Shown piece after piece: positions 18,633-27,417 of a stretch of DNA of 64,000 nt. Numbering within the stretch: the first letter of the stretch is position 1; each line of letters begins with the position of its first letter. The notes under the pieces are model-generated. The model searched no databases and was not told the origin of the DNA. It saw only the letters and a program-made list of their open reading frames with translations. Source of the stretch: Rhizobium sp. BK313 (GTDB lineage: Bacteria; Pseudomonadota; Alphaproteobacteria; Rhizobiales; Rhizobiaceae); assembly GCF_014193655.1 (NCBI RefSeq), contig NZ_JACHZQ010000001.1, positions 1,302,001 to 1,366,000 on the forward strand, in the 5' to 3' direction. The translations under genes were made by a program, and so were the position numbers.

Positions 18633-19562
18633 ATGCCTGATCATCACGCACCTTCGTTGCCGGGCTCGATCGACGAAACGATTGCCCTGCTCGGCGCTCA
18701 CGATTATCTCGCTGGGCGCGCGCTCGGCACGGTGTTGTTTCTGGCACTGAAAATGAAGCGGCCGCTGTTTCTCGAAGGCGAGGCAGGCGTCGGCAAGACC
18801 GAGATCGCCAAGGTGCTCTCGAAGGCGCTCGACCGGCCGCTGATCCGCCTGCAATGTTATGAGGGCCTCGACGTTTCCTCCGCCGTCTATGAATGGAATT
18901 ATCCGGCGCAGATGCTGGAAATTCGCCTTGCCGAAGCGTCCGGGCTCACCGATCGCGACCGTATCGAGGCCGATATCTTTTCCGAGCGCTATCTCATCCG
19001 CCGGCCCGTTCTGCAGGCGCTGTCTAGCACGGGAGGCCGTGCGCCGGTATTCCTGATCGACGAACTGGACCGCACCGATGAGGCGTTCGAAGCCTTTCTG
19101 CTCGAAGTTCTCTCCGATTATCAGGTGACTGTCCCCGAACTCGGGACCATCCGCGCCTCCGAGCCGCCGATCGTTATCATCACCACCAACCGCACTCGCG
19201 AGGTGCATGACGCGCTGAAGCGGCGGTGCCTTTATCATTGGGTCGACTACCCCGAAGCGGCGCAGGAGCTTGAGATCATCCGCCGCAAGGTGCCCGGCTG
19301 TAACGAAGCGCTATCGCGCCAGATCGTCGCCTATGTGCAGAAGCTGCGCACGCTCGACCTCTTCAAGAATCCCGGCGTCGCCGAAACCATCGACTGGGCG
19401 ACGGCACTGACCGAGCTCGACCGGCTGGCACTCGATCCAGAGACGATTTCCGATACGCTCGGCACCCTGCTGAAATACCAGGACGATATCGCCCGCATCC
19501 ACGGCGGAGAGGGCAAGCGGGTGCTAGACGAGGTCAAAGCCGAACTGTTGGCGACGGGATAA
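18633..19562 (+). CDS. MoxR-family AAA ATPase (CoxD-like)
   Basis: A 309-aa AAA+ ATPase with Walker A GEAGVGKT at residues 49-56, Walker B VFLIDELDR, and sensor-like VIITTNRTREVHDALKRR. MoxR ATPases act with von Willebrand factor A proteins to assemble or activate metalloenzymes; in CO dehydrogenase clusters the CoxD/CoxE pair helps mature the Mo-Cu site. ATG 18633 follows GGGAGAGA. It is the first gene of a tight five-gene plus-strand cluster (VWA gene 4 bp downstream). No coxMSL-type enzyme genes are present here. Confidence 0.92.
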   Translation: MPDHHAPSLPGSIDETIALLGAHDYLAGRALGTVLFLALKMKRPLFLEGEAGVGKTEIAKVLSKALDRPLIRLQCYEGLDVSSAVYEWNYPAQMLEIRLAEASGLTDRDRIEADIFSERYLIRRPVLQALSSTGGRAPVFLIDELDRTDEAFEAFLLEVLSDYQVTVPELGTIRASEPPIVIITTNRTREVHDALKRRCLYHWVDYPEAAQELEIIRRKVPGCNEALSRQIVAYVQKLRTLDLFKNPGVAETIDWATALTELDRLALDPETISDTLGTLLKYQDDIARIHGGEGKRVLDEVKAELLATG

Positions 19563-19566
19563 GACC

Positions 19567-20814
19567 ATGGAACCGGCAACGCGAGACGGCATCATAGTGC
19601 CGCCGTCACCGACCGGTGACGGGCGCCTGGCCGACAATATCGTCTTCTTCGCCCGCGCCTTACGCAAGGCCGGCTTGAAAATCGGGCCCGCAGCCATCGC
19701 CGACGCTATTGAAGCCGTCGAGACGATCGGTATCGGCTCGCGCGACGAGTTTCATGCGGCACTGTCTTCCATCTTCGTCAAACGGCATGAGGATCGCGCA
19801 GTTTTCAACGAAGCTTTCCGGCTGTTCTGGCGCTCACGCGATCTCGTGCAGAAGATGATCGCGATGATGTCGCCGGTCGCGCCCGAGAACCGTGAGAAGG
19901 AAAAGCCGAGACCGGGCGAATCCCGCGCCAGCGACGCTCTGCTTGGCGACCGCGAGGACCGGCGTCCGCAGCGCGAGGCGCCGGATATCGAGATCGACGC
20001 CCGCTTCACGACATCGGGTAACGAACTCCTGCGCCGAATGGATTTCGCCCAGATGTCGGCCGCGGAAATCGCCGCTGCCAAGAAAGAGCTGGCGAGGCTG
20101 GAATTGCCGCTCGACAGTGTCCGTACCCGTCGTTTCGTGGCGTCGCATGTGGCCGCCAAGGTCGACCCCCGTGCAACGATGCGGGTGGCGCTTCGCACAG
20201 GAGGCACGCTCATCCTGCCGCGCTACCGCGAGGCCAAGGAGATGCAGCCGCCACTGGTAGTGCTTGCGGATATTTCCGGCTCGATGAGCCAATATACCCG
20301 CATCTTTCTGCATTTCCTGCATGTGCTGACCGAGAAACGCAGGCGCGTACATACATTCCTGTTCGGCACGCGGCTGACCAACGTTAGCAGGCAGATGCGC
20401 CACAAGGACCCGGACGAGGCGCTCGACGAATGCGCCGCCGCTGTCCGCGACTGGTCTGGCGGTACGCGCATTGGCGAAACGCTAAAGGAATTCAACCGGC
20501 TCTGGGCGCGTCGTGTCCTTGGGCAGGGCGCGATTGTGCTCCTCATCACCGATGGATTGGAGCGGGAGGGCGTGGAACTTCTCGAAACCGAGATGGACAG
20601 GCTGCATCGCTCCTGCCGGCGGTTGATCTGGCTCAATCCGCTCTTGCGGTTCGACGGCTTCGAACCACGCGCCCGCGGCGTTCGTGCCATGCTGCCGCAT
20701 GTTGACGAATTCCGTCCGGTTCACAATCTATTATCTCTGGCCGACCTCGTGTCGGCCCTCAGCGCCGGCCGTGCCGGCGCCTATGATCCACGCCGTTTTC
20801 TCGCCAAGCTGTGA
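19567..20814 (+). CDS. VWA domain protein, CoxE family
   Basis: A 415-aa CoxE-like protein. The N-terminal half is helical with a charged low-complexity region at about residues 105-140. The C-terminal half is a von Willebrand A domain with the MIDAS motif DISGSMS at residues 235-241, the matching SGGTRIGE Thr, and LITDGLE. In CO dehydrogenase systems CoxE partners CoxD. It begins 4 bp after the MoxR stop, so the pair is surely co-transcribed. Confidence 0.92.
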   Translation: MEPATRDGIIVPPSPTGDGRLADNIVFFARALRKAGLKIGPAAIADAIEAVETIGIGSRDEFHAALSSIFVKRHEDRAVFNEAFRLFWRSRDLVQKMIAMMSPVAPENREKEKPRPGESRASDALLGDREDRRPQREAPDIEIDARFTTSGNELLRRMDFAQMSAAEIAAAKKELARLELPLDSVRTRRFVASHVAAKVDPRATMRVALRTGGTLILPRYREAKEMQPPLVVLADISGSMSQYTRIFLHFLHVLTEKRRRVHTFLFGTRLTNVSRQMRHKDPDEALDECAAAVRDWSGGTRIGETLKEFNRLWARRVLGQGAIVLLITDGLEREGVELLETEMDRLHRSCRRLIWLNPLLRFDGFEPRARGVRAMLPHVDEFRPVHNLLSLADLVSALSAGRAGAYDPRRFLAKL

Positions 20815-20821
20815 GGCATTC

Positions 20822-21151
20822 ATGACAAATACACCCGAAAGCCTGGATCCGCTTGTTATCGCGGAGGAATGGTCGTCCGCCGGCCGCAACGTGGCGCTCG
20901 CGACCGTCGTCGACACCTGGGGTTCTGCACCGCGCCCGACCGGCAGTCATCTTGTCATCGACAGCGAGGGCAATTTTCACGGCTCGGTCTCCGGTGGTTG
21001 TGTGGAAGGCGCCGTGATCACCGAGGCGCTTGACGTGATCGAAAGCGGCAAGGCCCGCATGCTGGAGTTCGGCGTCGCGGATGAAACCGCCTGGCGCGTG
21101 GGCCTCTCCTGTGGCGGCCGTATTCGCGTCTATGTCGAGAGGCTTAACTGA
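20822..21151 (+). CDS. XdhC/CoxI-type protein, N-terminal domain only
   Basis: A 109-aa protein corresponding to the N-terminal XdhC_CoxI domain: NVALATVVDTWGSAPRPTGSHLVI, GSVSGGCVEGAVI and VGLSCGGRIRVYVE. XdhC binds molybdenum cofactor and inserts it, after sulfuration, into xanthine dehydrogenase-type enzymes. The usual C-terminal Rossmann domain is encoded by the next gene, so XdhC is split into two overlapping cistrons (TGATG, 1-bp overlap). The start follows the CoxE stop by 7 bp. Confidence 0.88.
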   Translation: MTNTPESLDPLVIAEEWSSAGRNVALATVVDTWGSAPRPTGSHLVIDSEGNFHGSVSGGCVEGAVITEALDVIESGKARMLEFGVADETAWRVGLSCGGRIRVYVERLN

Positions 21152-21858
21152 TGGACCGTCAGATACTGACGAAACTGAATACGTTGCGGCGGGCGCGGCA
21201 AGCGGTGATTTTGGCCACCGACCTCTCCGGCGGACCGGACCGGCTGATCATCGAAGGCGATGCGGTTGACGGCCCGCTTGCCGATGCGATCGCTTCCGCC
21301 TTCCGCTCGGGAAAATCCTCGGCGGTGGAGATCGAGGGGCAGGGTCTCTTCCTCAACGTCCATCTGCCGCCGCCGCAAATCGTCGTCATCGGCGCCGTAC
21401 ATATTAGCCAGGTTTTGGCACAGATGGCTGGGCTTGCCGGCTTTGACATCCGCATCATCGATCCGCGCACCGCCTTTGCAACACCGGAGCGTTTCGATGG
21501 AGTCGATCTCATCGCCGATTGGCCGGTGGATGTCCTGAAGGAGCGGCCGCTCGACGCCTATACGGCACTGGTCGCAGTTACCCACGATCCGAAGATCGAT
21601 GATTTCCCGATTGCCGAGGCGCTGAAGGTCGGGTGTTTCTATGTCGGAGCCCTCGGCAGTCGCAAGACGCATGCGAGCCGAGTGGAACGGTTGAAGCGCG
21701 AGGGCTTGAGGGACGCCGATCTCGCCAAAATTCACGCTCCTATCGGTCTTCCCATCGGCGCGTCGAGCCCAGCGGAAATCGCCGTCGCCATTCTGGCCGA
21801 GATCATCGCCGCGCTACGTGGCCGCGACGTCTCGTCACCGAAGGGTGACAAGCGATGA
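21151..21858 (+). CDS. XdhC C-terminal Rossmann domain protein
   Basis: A 235-aa protein matching the XdhC Rossmann domain. The strand-turn PPPQIVVIGAVHISQVLA is the nucleotide/cofactor-binding region, and YVGALGSRKTHASRVERLKREG plus HAPIGLPIGASSPAEIAVAILAEI are strong family signatures. It presumably forms a two-subunit XdhC with the preceding gene. It overlaps the next gene by ATGA. Note that the glycine-rich turn reads GAVHIS rather than the common GAGHV. Confidence 0.9.
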   Translation: MDRQILTKLNTLRRARQAVILATDLSGGPDRLIIEGDAVDGPLADAIASAFRSGKSSAVEIEGQGLFLNVHLPPPQIVVIGAVHISQVLAQMAGLAGFDIRIIDPRTAFATPERFDGVDLIADWPVDVLKERPLDAYTALVAVTHDPKIDDFPIAEALKVGCFYVGALGSRKTHASRVERLKREGLRDADLAKIHAPIGLPIGASSPAEIAVAILAEIIAALRGRDVSSPKGDKR

Positions 21859-23489
21859 TCTTCGGTGATTTTGTGACGGCCGAGGCGGAAGGCGCGGTGC
21901 TCGCGCATTCCATCCGATTGGCCGATGGCAACCTTCCCAAGGGGCATGTGCTTGGCCGCATCGATCTCGATCGTCTCGCTGCCGCCGATATCGGCCGCAT
22001 CACCGCCGCCAGGATCGAACCTGGCGATCTCATGGAAAACCAAGCTGCGGAGCGACTGGCGCAGGCGATCGCGCCGGATCACCTGACCTTCTCCGAGGCG
22101 GCCACCGGGCGCGTCAATGTCCATAGCGCAGTCGACGGCCTGTTCGTCGCAAGCCGCGCCGCCGTCGATCGGCTGAACTGCGTCGATCCCGCAATCACGC
22201 TTGCCTGTCTTGCCGATCATGTGCCGGTGCGCCGCGGCGATATGGTGGCGACCTTCAAGATCATTCCGCTGGCAGTTTCCGGGGAAAAGGTTGCTGCAGG
22301 CGTCGATATCCTCAAGCAGACGACCGTCTTCGAGGTCAAACCGTTCCAGCCGCATGCGGTGTCGCTGGTCGCAACGGAACTGCCGTCGCTCAAGACCTCC
22401 GTGATGGACAAGACGGCGCGCATCCTTTCGCAACGGCTGCAGCTTGCCGGAAGCACCTTGGAGCGGGAAGAGCGGGTGGCGCATCGTGCGCCTGCGGTCG
22501 CGGAAGCCATTGATCATGCTCTGCGGGCAGCGGATCCATTGTCGAAGCTCGTTATTGTCTTTGGTGCGTCGGCTGTGATCGACACCGGCGACGTCATCCC
22601 CGCGGCAATTCGGCTAGCCGGCGGCGAAGTCATCCAGGTCGGCATGCCAGTCGATCCCGGCAATCTGCTGGTGCTCGGCAAGGTCGGCGATGTCTATGTC
22701 GTCGGGGCCCCCGGCTGCGCCCGTAGCCCCAAGGAAAATGGTTTCGACTGGGTGCTGGATCGTATCCTCGCCGGCGAGAAGCCGACGCAGCAGGAGATCA
22801 GCGGCATGGGCGTTGGGGGGCTTCTCATGGAAATACAGTCGCGGCCAAGACCGCGCGATATCGCCGTCAAGCCGGCGGCACAGATCTCCGTTGCTATCGT
22901 GCTTCTTGCTGCTGGCAAAGCTAGCCGCATGGGCGAAGGTGGGCCACACAAATTGCTGGCGGAGTTCGACGGTATACCTCTGGTGCGCCGGTCCGCCGCG
23001 ACAGCCTTGGCAAGCGGAGCCGCCGCAGTAGTTACAGTCACCGGCCATCGCCGCCGGGAGATCGAGCAAGCACTTGCCGATCTGCCGGTCGAGCGGGTGC
23101 ACAATCCGGACTATGCGTCCGGCATGGCAAGCTCGTTGGTTGCCGGCGTCGGCGCGCCGGCCACGCAACGCGCCGACGGCGTATTGGTGATGCTGGCCGA
23201 CATGCCGGGTGTCACCAGCGACGATCTGAAGACGCTGATTGCCGCCTTCCGCAAGGCGAACGGTCAGGCGATCGTGCGTGCCGTGTCTCGCGGCAAACGC
23301 GGCAATCCCGTCATCCTGCCGCGGACTGTGTTCGACGCCGTGATGCGGCTCGAAGGAGATGTCGGCGCCCGGCATATCATCGAAACTGCGGGGCTTCCTG
23401 TCGTCGACGTCGATATCGGCGATGCGGCGCATCTCGATGTCGACACGCCGGAAGCCGTGCTGGCCGCCGGGGGCATTTTGAAGGGGTAG
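21855..23489 (+). CDS. Molybdopterin-binding / MobA-like nucleotidyltransferase fusion
   Basis: A 544-aa two-domain protein. Residues 1-about 335 resemble a molybdopterin-binding (MoeA/MogA-like) domain, with FGASAVIDTGDVIP and GMPVDPGNLL in its second half. Residues about 345-544 are a MobA-like NTP transferase (VAIVLLAAGKASRMGEGG, then VLVMLADMPGV and GNPVILPRTVF). Such fusions make the cytidylylated molybdenum cofactor used by xanthine dehydrogenase-type enzymes. It overlaps the XdhC gene by 4 bp and closes the MoxR-CoxE-XdhC cluster. Confidence 0.87.
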   Translation: MIFGDFVTAEAEGAVLAHSIRLADGNLPKGHVLGRIDLDRLAAADIGRITAARIEPGDLMENQAAERLAQAIAPDHLTFSEAATGRVNVHSAVDGLFVASRAAVDRLNCVDPAITLACLADHVPVRRGDMVATFKIIPLAVSGEKVAAGVDILKQTTVFEVKPFQPHAVSLVATELPSLKTSVMDKTARILSQRLQLAGSTLEREERVAHRAPAVAEAIDHALRAADPLSKLVIVFGASAVIDTGDVIPAAIRLAGGEVIQVGMPVDPGNLLVLGKVGDVYVVGAPGCARSPKENGFDWVLDRILAGEKPTQQEISGMGVGGLLMEIQSRPRPRDIAVKPAAQISVAIVLLAAGKASRMGEGGPHKLLAEFDGIPLVRRSAATALASGAAAVVTVTGHRRREIEQALADLPVERVHNPDYASGMASSLVAGVGAPATQRADGVLVMLADMPGVTSDDLKTLIAAFRKANGQAIVRAVSRGKRGNPVILPRTVFDAVMRLEGDVGARHIIETAGLPVVDVDIGDAAHLDVDTPEAVLAAGGILKG

Positions 23490-23492
23490 GGC

Positions 23493-23813
23493 ATGGACAA
23501 TATCGAGATTGAAGAGATGTTCCAGGCTCTTGGACCGGTGACGATCAAGCGCATGTTCGGCGGCAAGGGCGTCTATCACATGGGCCGTATCGTCGCCGTC
23601 GAGGTAAACAGTGAGATGCTGCTGAAGGCCGACGAGATCAGTGGCCCCGAATTCGAGGCGGCGGGTGCCCGGCGCTGGGCCTACGAAGGCAAGAAGGGTA
23701 AGGCCGTCAACATGCCCTACTGGTCGATCCCCGACGATGCTTTCGACGATCCGGATATCATGGCACGCTGGGTGAGATTGGCTTATGAGGCGGCGGTGCG
23801 GGCAGAGAGATAG
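23493..23813 (+). CDS. TfoX N-terminal domain protein
   Basis: A 106-aa protein matching the TfoX N-terminal domain (IEEMFQALGPVTIKRMFGGKGVYHMGRIVAVE and the WSIPDDAFDDPD motif). Short TfoX-N proteins are widespread and not shown to act in competence on their own. It starts 3 bp after the preceding stop and may be carried in the same transcript, although its link to molybdenum chemistry is not obvious. It converges with the Nudix gene, with 3 bp between the two stops. Confidence 0.85.
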   Translation: MDNIEIEEMFQALGPVTIKRMFGGKGVYHMGRIVAVEVNSEMLLKADEISGPEFEAAGARRWAYEGKKGKAVNMPYWSIPDDAFDDPDIMARWVRLAYEAAVRAER

Positions 23814-23816
23814 AAC

Positions 23817-24272
23817 TCAGGGAAAATCGTCTTCGCTCAGATGCGCGATCGCGGCTTGCGCAAAAGCAGAAAGCGGCTGCGGCAGTACGTTGCGGCCGAA
23901 CCAGCCGAAATCGGAGAGTTTATCCGGCTCGACAAGACTTGCTTCGCCGGTGAAATCCCGGGTGACGTAGATCAGAGAAATCCAGTGCTGACGGTCGGCT
24001 TCGACGATAACTTCCGTCGTACAGAGAAGGTCGATATGACCGATGGAAAGGCCACTTTCTTCCTCCGCCTCGCGGATAGCTGCATCCGCGGCTGGCTCCA
24101 TGTGGTCGACCTTGCCGCCGACGATGCTCCAGAATCCGGCTTCAGGCGCTTTCAGGCGCTTATAGAGCAACAGCTTCCCGTCCCGCAAAATTGCGAGACC
24201 GGTACCTAATCCAGGGAAGTCGATGCCGGGTTTCCCCACGCCGTTTGGCCCATCAGCCCTTGGCGTTGGCAA
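23817..24272 (-). CDS. Nudix hydrolase
   Basis: Up to 151 aa with a Nudix box (GGKVDHMEPAADAAIREAEEES plus GL) matching Gx5Ex7REUxEExGU. It hydrolyses some nucleoside diphosphate linked to X; substrate unknown. It is downstream of the DEAD-box gene on the minus strand and overlaps its end if the TTG at 24272 is used; a GTG at 24239 is an alternative start that avoids the overlap. No clear ribosome-binding site decides this. Confidence 0.85.
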   Translation of the reverse strand: MPTPRADGPNGVGKPGIDFPGLGTGLAILRDGKLLLYKRLKAPEAGFWSIVGGKVDHMEPAADAAIREAEEESGLSIGHIDLLCTTEVIVEADRQHWISLIYVTRDFTGEASLVEPDKLSDFGWFGRNVLPQPLSAFAQAAIAHLSEDDFP

Positions 24273-25806
24273 CGATCAGCATGAAAGCGGGAATATCGTC
24301 GCCGAAGCCGACCGGGGTCGGACCGTCGTCCTGATCGCGGTAGCGATTGCGGCGCTCGCGATTGTCATCGTTGGCAGCAGGGAAAGGCCGGTGGTTATTA
24401 CGAGAACCATTTTGGGACTTATTGCTGTTCTCAGACTTGCGCTCGTTTCTCACGCTTTCGGCCTTTGCTGGTGCTGCTTCGATCACGTCGACGCCATTAT
24501 CCTCGACGTCGATATCAGATTTATGACTCGAGGCACTCCGGCCTCCGCGGCTGCGATCCCGATCGCGGCCTCTGCTTTTGGGCTCACGGCGACGGGACGA
24601 ACGGTCGTCGTCCCGGCTTTCTTCGGCCGGCGGCAGCGACGACAAGTCGCCGTTCAGCCATTCGACATCTTCGCCGATCAGCTTTTCGATTGCATCGGCG
24701 TGCTTGACGTCGCGCTTCGTCACGATGGTGAAGGCAGCACCCGAGCGACCAGCACGGCCGGTGCGGCCAATGCGGTGGACATAATCTTCCGAATGGATCG
24801 GAACATCGAAATTGAAGACGTGGCCGACATCGGGAAGATCGAGGCCGCGCGCGGCCACATCCGAAGCCACGAGAAGCTGGATCTGGCCGTCACGGAAGCT
24901 CTGCAGCATCGTCGTGCGCGACCGCTGGTCCATATCGCCATGCAGCGCACCGACCGAGAAACCGTGGCGCTCCAGCGAACGGAAAAGGTCTGCGACATCC
25001 TTCTTACGATTGCAGAAGATGATGGCGTTCTTCAGATCCGTCTGGGCGCGGATGAGATCGCGCAGCGTGGCGCGCTTCTCGTAATCCTTGCCGTGCGAGG
25101 CGACGAAACGCTGGGTAACGGTCTTTGCCGTCGATGCCGGCGCTGAAACTTCGACACGTTCCGGATTCTGCAGGAAACGGTCGGCCAGCTTCTGAATTTC
25201 CCCTGGCATCGTGGCCGAGAAGAACAGCGTCTGACGGGTAAAGGGGATAAGCTTGGCGATGCGCTCGATATCCGGGATGAAGCCCATGTCGAGCATGCGG
25301 TCGGCTTCATCGATGACGAAGATCTCAACGGCGCTCATCAACAGCTTGCCGCGCTCGAAATGGTCGAGCAGGCGGCCCGGCGTGCAGATCAGCACATCGG
25401 CACCGCGTTCCAGCTTGCGGTCCTGGTCTTCGAAAGAGACGCCGCCGATCAGCAGAGCGATGTTCAGGCGATGGTTCTTGCCGTATTTCTCGAAATTCTC
25501 GGCGACCTGTGCCGCAAGTTCGCGCGTCGGTTCGAGGATCAGCGTGCGTGGCATACGTGCTCGGGCGCGACCCTTTTCGAGGAGCGTCAGCATCGGCAGG
25601 ACGAAGGAGGCGGTCTTGCCGGTGCCCGTCTGGGCGATGCCGCAGATATCGCGACGCTGCAGCGCAAAAGGGATTGCGCCGGCCTGGATCGGAGTCGGTG
25701 TGGTGTAGCCCGCGTCTGTTACCGCGGATAGGACTTTTTGGCTCAAGCCAAGGTCAGCAAATGTTGTCAAAGGGAAAACTATTTCCGTTCCGGTTCGGTC
25801 GAACAC
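24253..25806 (-). CDS. DEAD-box ATP-dependent RNA helicase, RhlE-like
   Basis: A 517-aa helicase with the Q motif (TPTPIQAGAIP), motif I AQTGTGKT at residues 58-65, DEAD motif IDEADRMLD, SAT motif FFSATMP and motif VI HRIGRTGRAGR. The C-terminal tail from about residue 395 is low complexity and rich in Arg, Asp and Ser, as in RNA-binding tails of RhlE helicases. The start is uncertain: GTG at 25806 or TTG at 25770, where the domain proper begins (TTFADLGLS). Likely in one transcript with the downstream Nudix gene. Confidence 0.92.
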   Translation of the reverse strand: MFDRTGTEIVFPLTTFADLGLSQKVLSAVTDAGYTTPTPIQAGAIPFALQRRDICGIAQTGTGKTASFVLPMLTLLEKGRARARMPRTLILEPTRELAAQVAENFEKYGKNHRLNIALLIGGVSFEDQDRKLERGADVLICTPGRLLDHFERGKLLMSAVEIFVIDEADRMLDMGFIPDIERIAKLIPFTRQTLFFSATMPGEIQKLADRFLQNPERVEVSAPASTAKTVTQRFVASHGKDYEKRATLRDLIRAQTDLKNAIIFCNRKKDVADLFRSLERHGFSVGALHGDMDQRSRTTMLQSFRDGQIQLLVASDVAARGLDLPDVGHVFNFDVPIHSEDYVHRIGRTGRAGRSGAAFTIVTKRDVKHADAIEKLIGEDVEWLNGDLSSLPPAEESRDDDRSSRRREPKSRGRDRDRSRGGRSASSHKSDIDVEDNGVDVIEAAPAKAESVRNERKSENSNKSQNGSRNNHRPFPAANDDNRERRNRYRDQDDGPTPVGFGDDIPAFMLIVANAKG

Positions 25807-25953
25807 TCATGAGTCGACACGCTCTAGCATGCCGCAATGCAGCGCGACATAGAACCAAATACCCGCGAAGTCAAGGAAAGCGGGCGCTTGAGAAAGCTTC
25901 AGAGCAATAGATAACGCAATTTTTAGATTAGCGCCACCTTTGTTGCTCGTTTG

Positions 25954-27300
25954 TCACAATTCTCGCGGTGAAATTGTACCTAGCCCGTTGATATAACTTG
26001 CGAGCTTCGTGCCCGCGTTGATGAAATACATCGGGTCTATCGGATGACCGTTCTCGCGCACTTCATAATGAAGATGTGTCCCGGTCGAACGTCCCGTGCT
26101 GCCGGCAAGGCCGATGGCGTCGCCGGTCTTGACCGTATCGCCGGCTTTGACCAGCACTTCCTCCATATGGCCGTAACGCGTGGAGATGCCATCGCCATGG
26201 TCTATCTCGACCATGTTGCCATAACCTCCTGCCCAGCCCGCGGAGACGACCTTGCCAGGCGCCGTGGCCTTCACCTTCTCTCCCGGACTGAAATGGAAAT
26301 CGGTGCCGGTGTGCAGCGCCAGCTTGCCGAAGAAGGGATCCTTGCGATTGCCGAAGGGGCTGGTGATCAGCTTGCCCGGCGCGGGGTTGCGGAAGGGCAA
26401 GCTTTCGGCTGCACCGCGTACTGTCTCCAGGCGCGTCAACGCCGTGTCGAGATCGGCCATCGACTGATCGAATTGATCGACATTCTCCGGTGGGACATAA
26501 GGACCGCCAACGCCTCCATCGTCATTCACCGGATCGTCGTCCTTGCTTGCAGCGCTCGCCAGCACAGTCGGAACCTTGACGCCCACATTCTGCATGATCG
26601 ACTGGATCTCGTCGGCGGTCTCGGAAGCGCCAGTGGTCAGATGCCGCACACGGGTCAGTTGATCCTGTTCGATGTGTTTCAGCGACAACGTCACCCTGGA
26701 GAACACCCGGTCGGCATGATCGGCGACGGTTTCAGGGGCTGGAACGTAGGCGAGGGTGGAGTTGTCAGGTGTAGCGTCGGCAGGCCTGCCGCTCGACAGA
26801 AGCTTCTCGATCGACTTAAGCCCTCCCGTCAGTTCCGCGTGATCGCCCTTGGCGGCCGCCGCATTTGCACCAGTAGCATCCTTGTTCATCAGGCCGGAAT
26901 TCTCGGCGCGGTCAAGCAGTGCATCGAGCTTGCCGTGGCGTGAGGACAAAGCTTGCTGTTGCTCCATCAGCTTGTCGACCTTTTCTTCGACCACCTGCTG
27001 GTCGAGAAGCTGACGCGACGTGACGCGGTCGACCTGAGCGCGCAACGCGGCTATGCGGTCCTCGTAATCATATTGCATGCGCGCCTGCCGAGCCATGGTG
27101 GCGCCGATCAAGTCGTCGCGCAGCACGAGATAGGAGGTGGCAAGGAGGTAGCCGATCGAAAAGATGCCGACGAGGCAGACGGCAAGCGCCGCCATCCACG
27201 GGCGCACAGTCATGTGACGCACGGTATCACCGCTCGCCACGATAATGGTGTGCTGCCGTTTCTGTTTGCCGAAAACCCGGTTCTGAGGCTTGGCTGTCAC
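25954..27300 (-). CDS. M23 family peptidoglycan endopeptidase, membrane anchored
   Basis: A 448-aa protein with a cytoplasmic basic N-terminus, one membrane segment at about residues 34-58 (WMAALAVCLVGIFSIGYLLATSYLVL), a coiled-coil region (about 65-125) and a C-terminal LytM/M23 domain. Zinc ligands are visible in LHTGTDFHF and in HLHYEV. Coiled-coil LytM proteins cut or regulate cutting of cell-wall cross-links during growth and division. The GTG at 27300 is preceded by GGGAG at 8 nt. No partner genes are adjacent. Confidence 0.92.
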   Translation of the reverse strand: MTAKPQNRVFGKQKRQHTIIVASGDTVRHMTVRPWMAALAVCLVGIFSIGYLLATSYLVLRDDLIGATMARQARMQYDYEDRIAALRAQVDRVTSRQLLDQQVVEEKVDKLMEQQQALSSRHGKLDALLDRAENSGLMNKDATGANAAAAKGDHAELTGGLKSIEKLLSSGRPADATPDNSTLAYVPAPETVADHADRVFSRVTLSLKHIEQDQLTRVRHLTTGASETADEIQSIMQNVGVKVPTVLASAASKDDDPVNDDGGVGGPYVPPENVDQFDQSMADLDTALTRLETVRGAAESLPFRNPAPGKLITSPFGNRKDPFFGKLALHTGTDFHFSPGEKVKATAPGKVVSAGWAGGYGNMVEIDHGDGISTRYGHMEEVLVKAGDTVKTGDAIGLAGSTGRSTGTHLHYEVRENGHPIDPMYFINAGTKLASYINGLGTISPREL

Positions 27301-27417
27301 CGAGAATCTCCCAATCGATACCTCTTGGCATCTACTGAGGAACTACACGGAATTATGGTTAACGATTGCTTTCCGCCTTACCCCTAAAAAACCAAAAAAC
27401 TCTTATAGTTTAGTATG

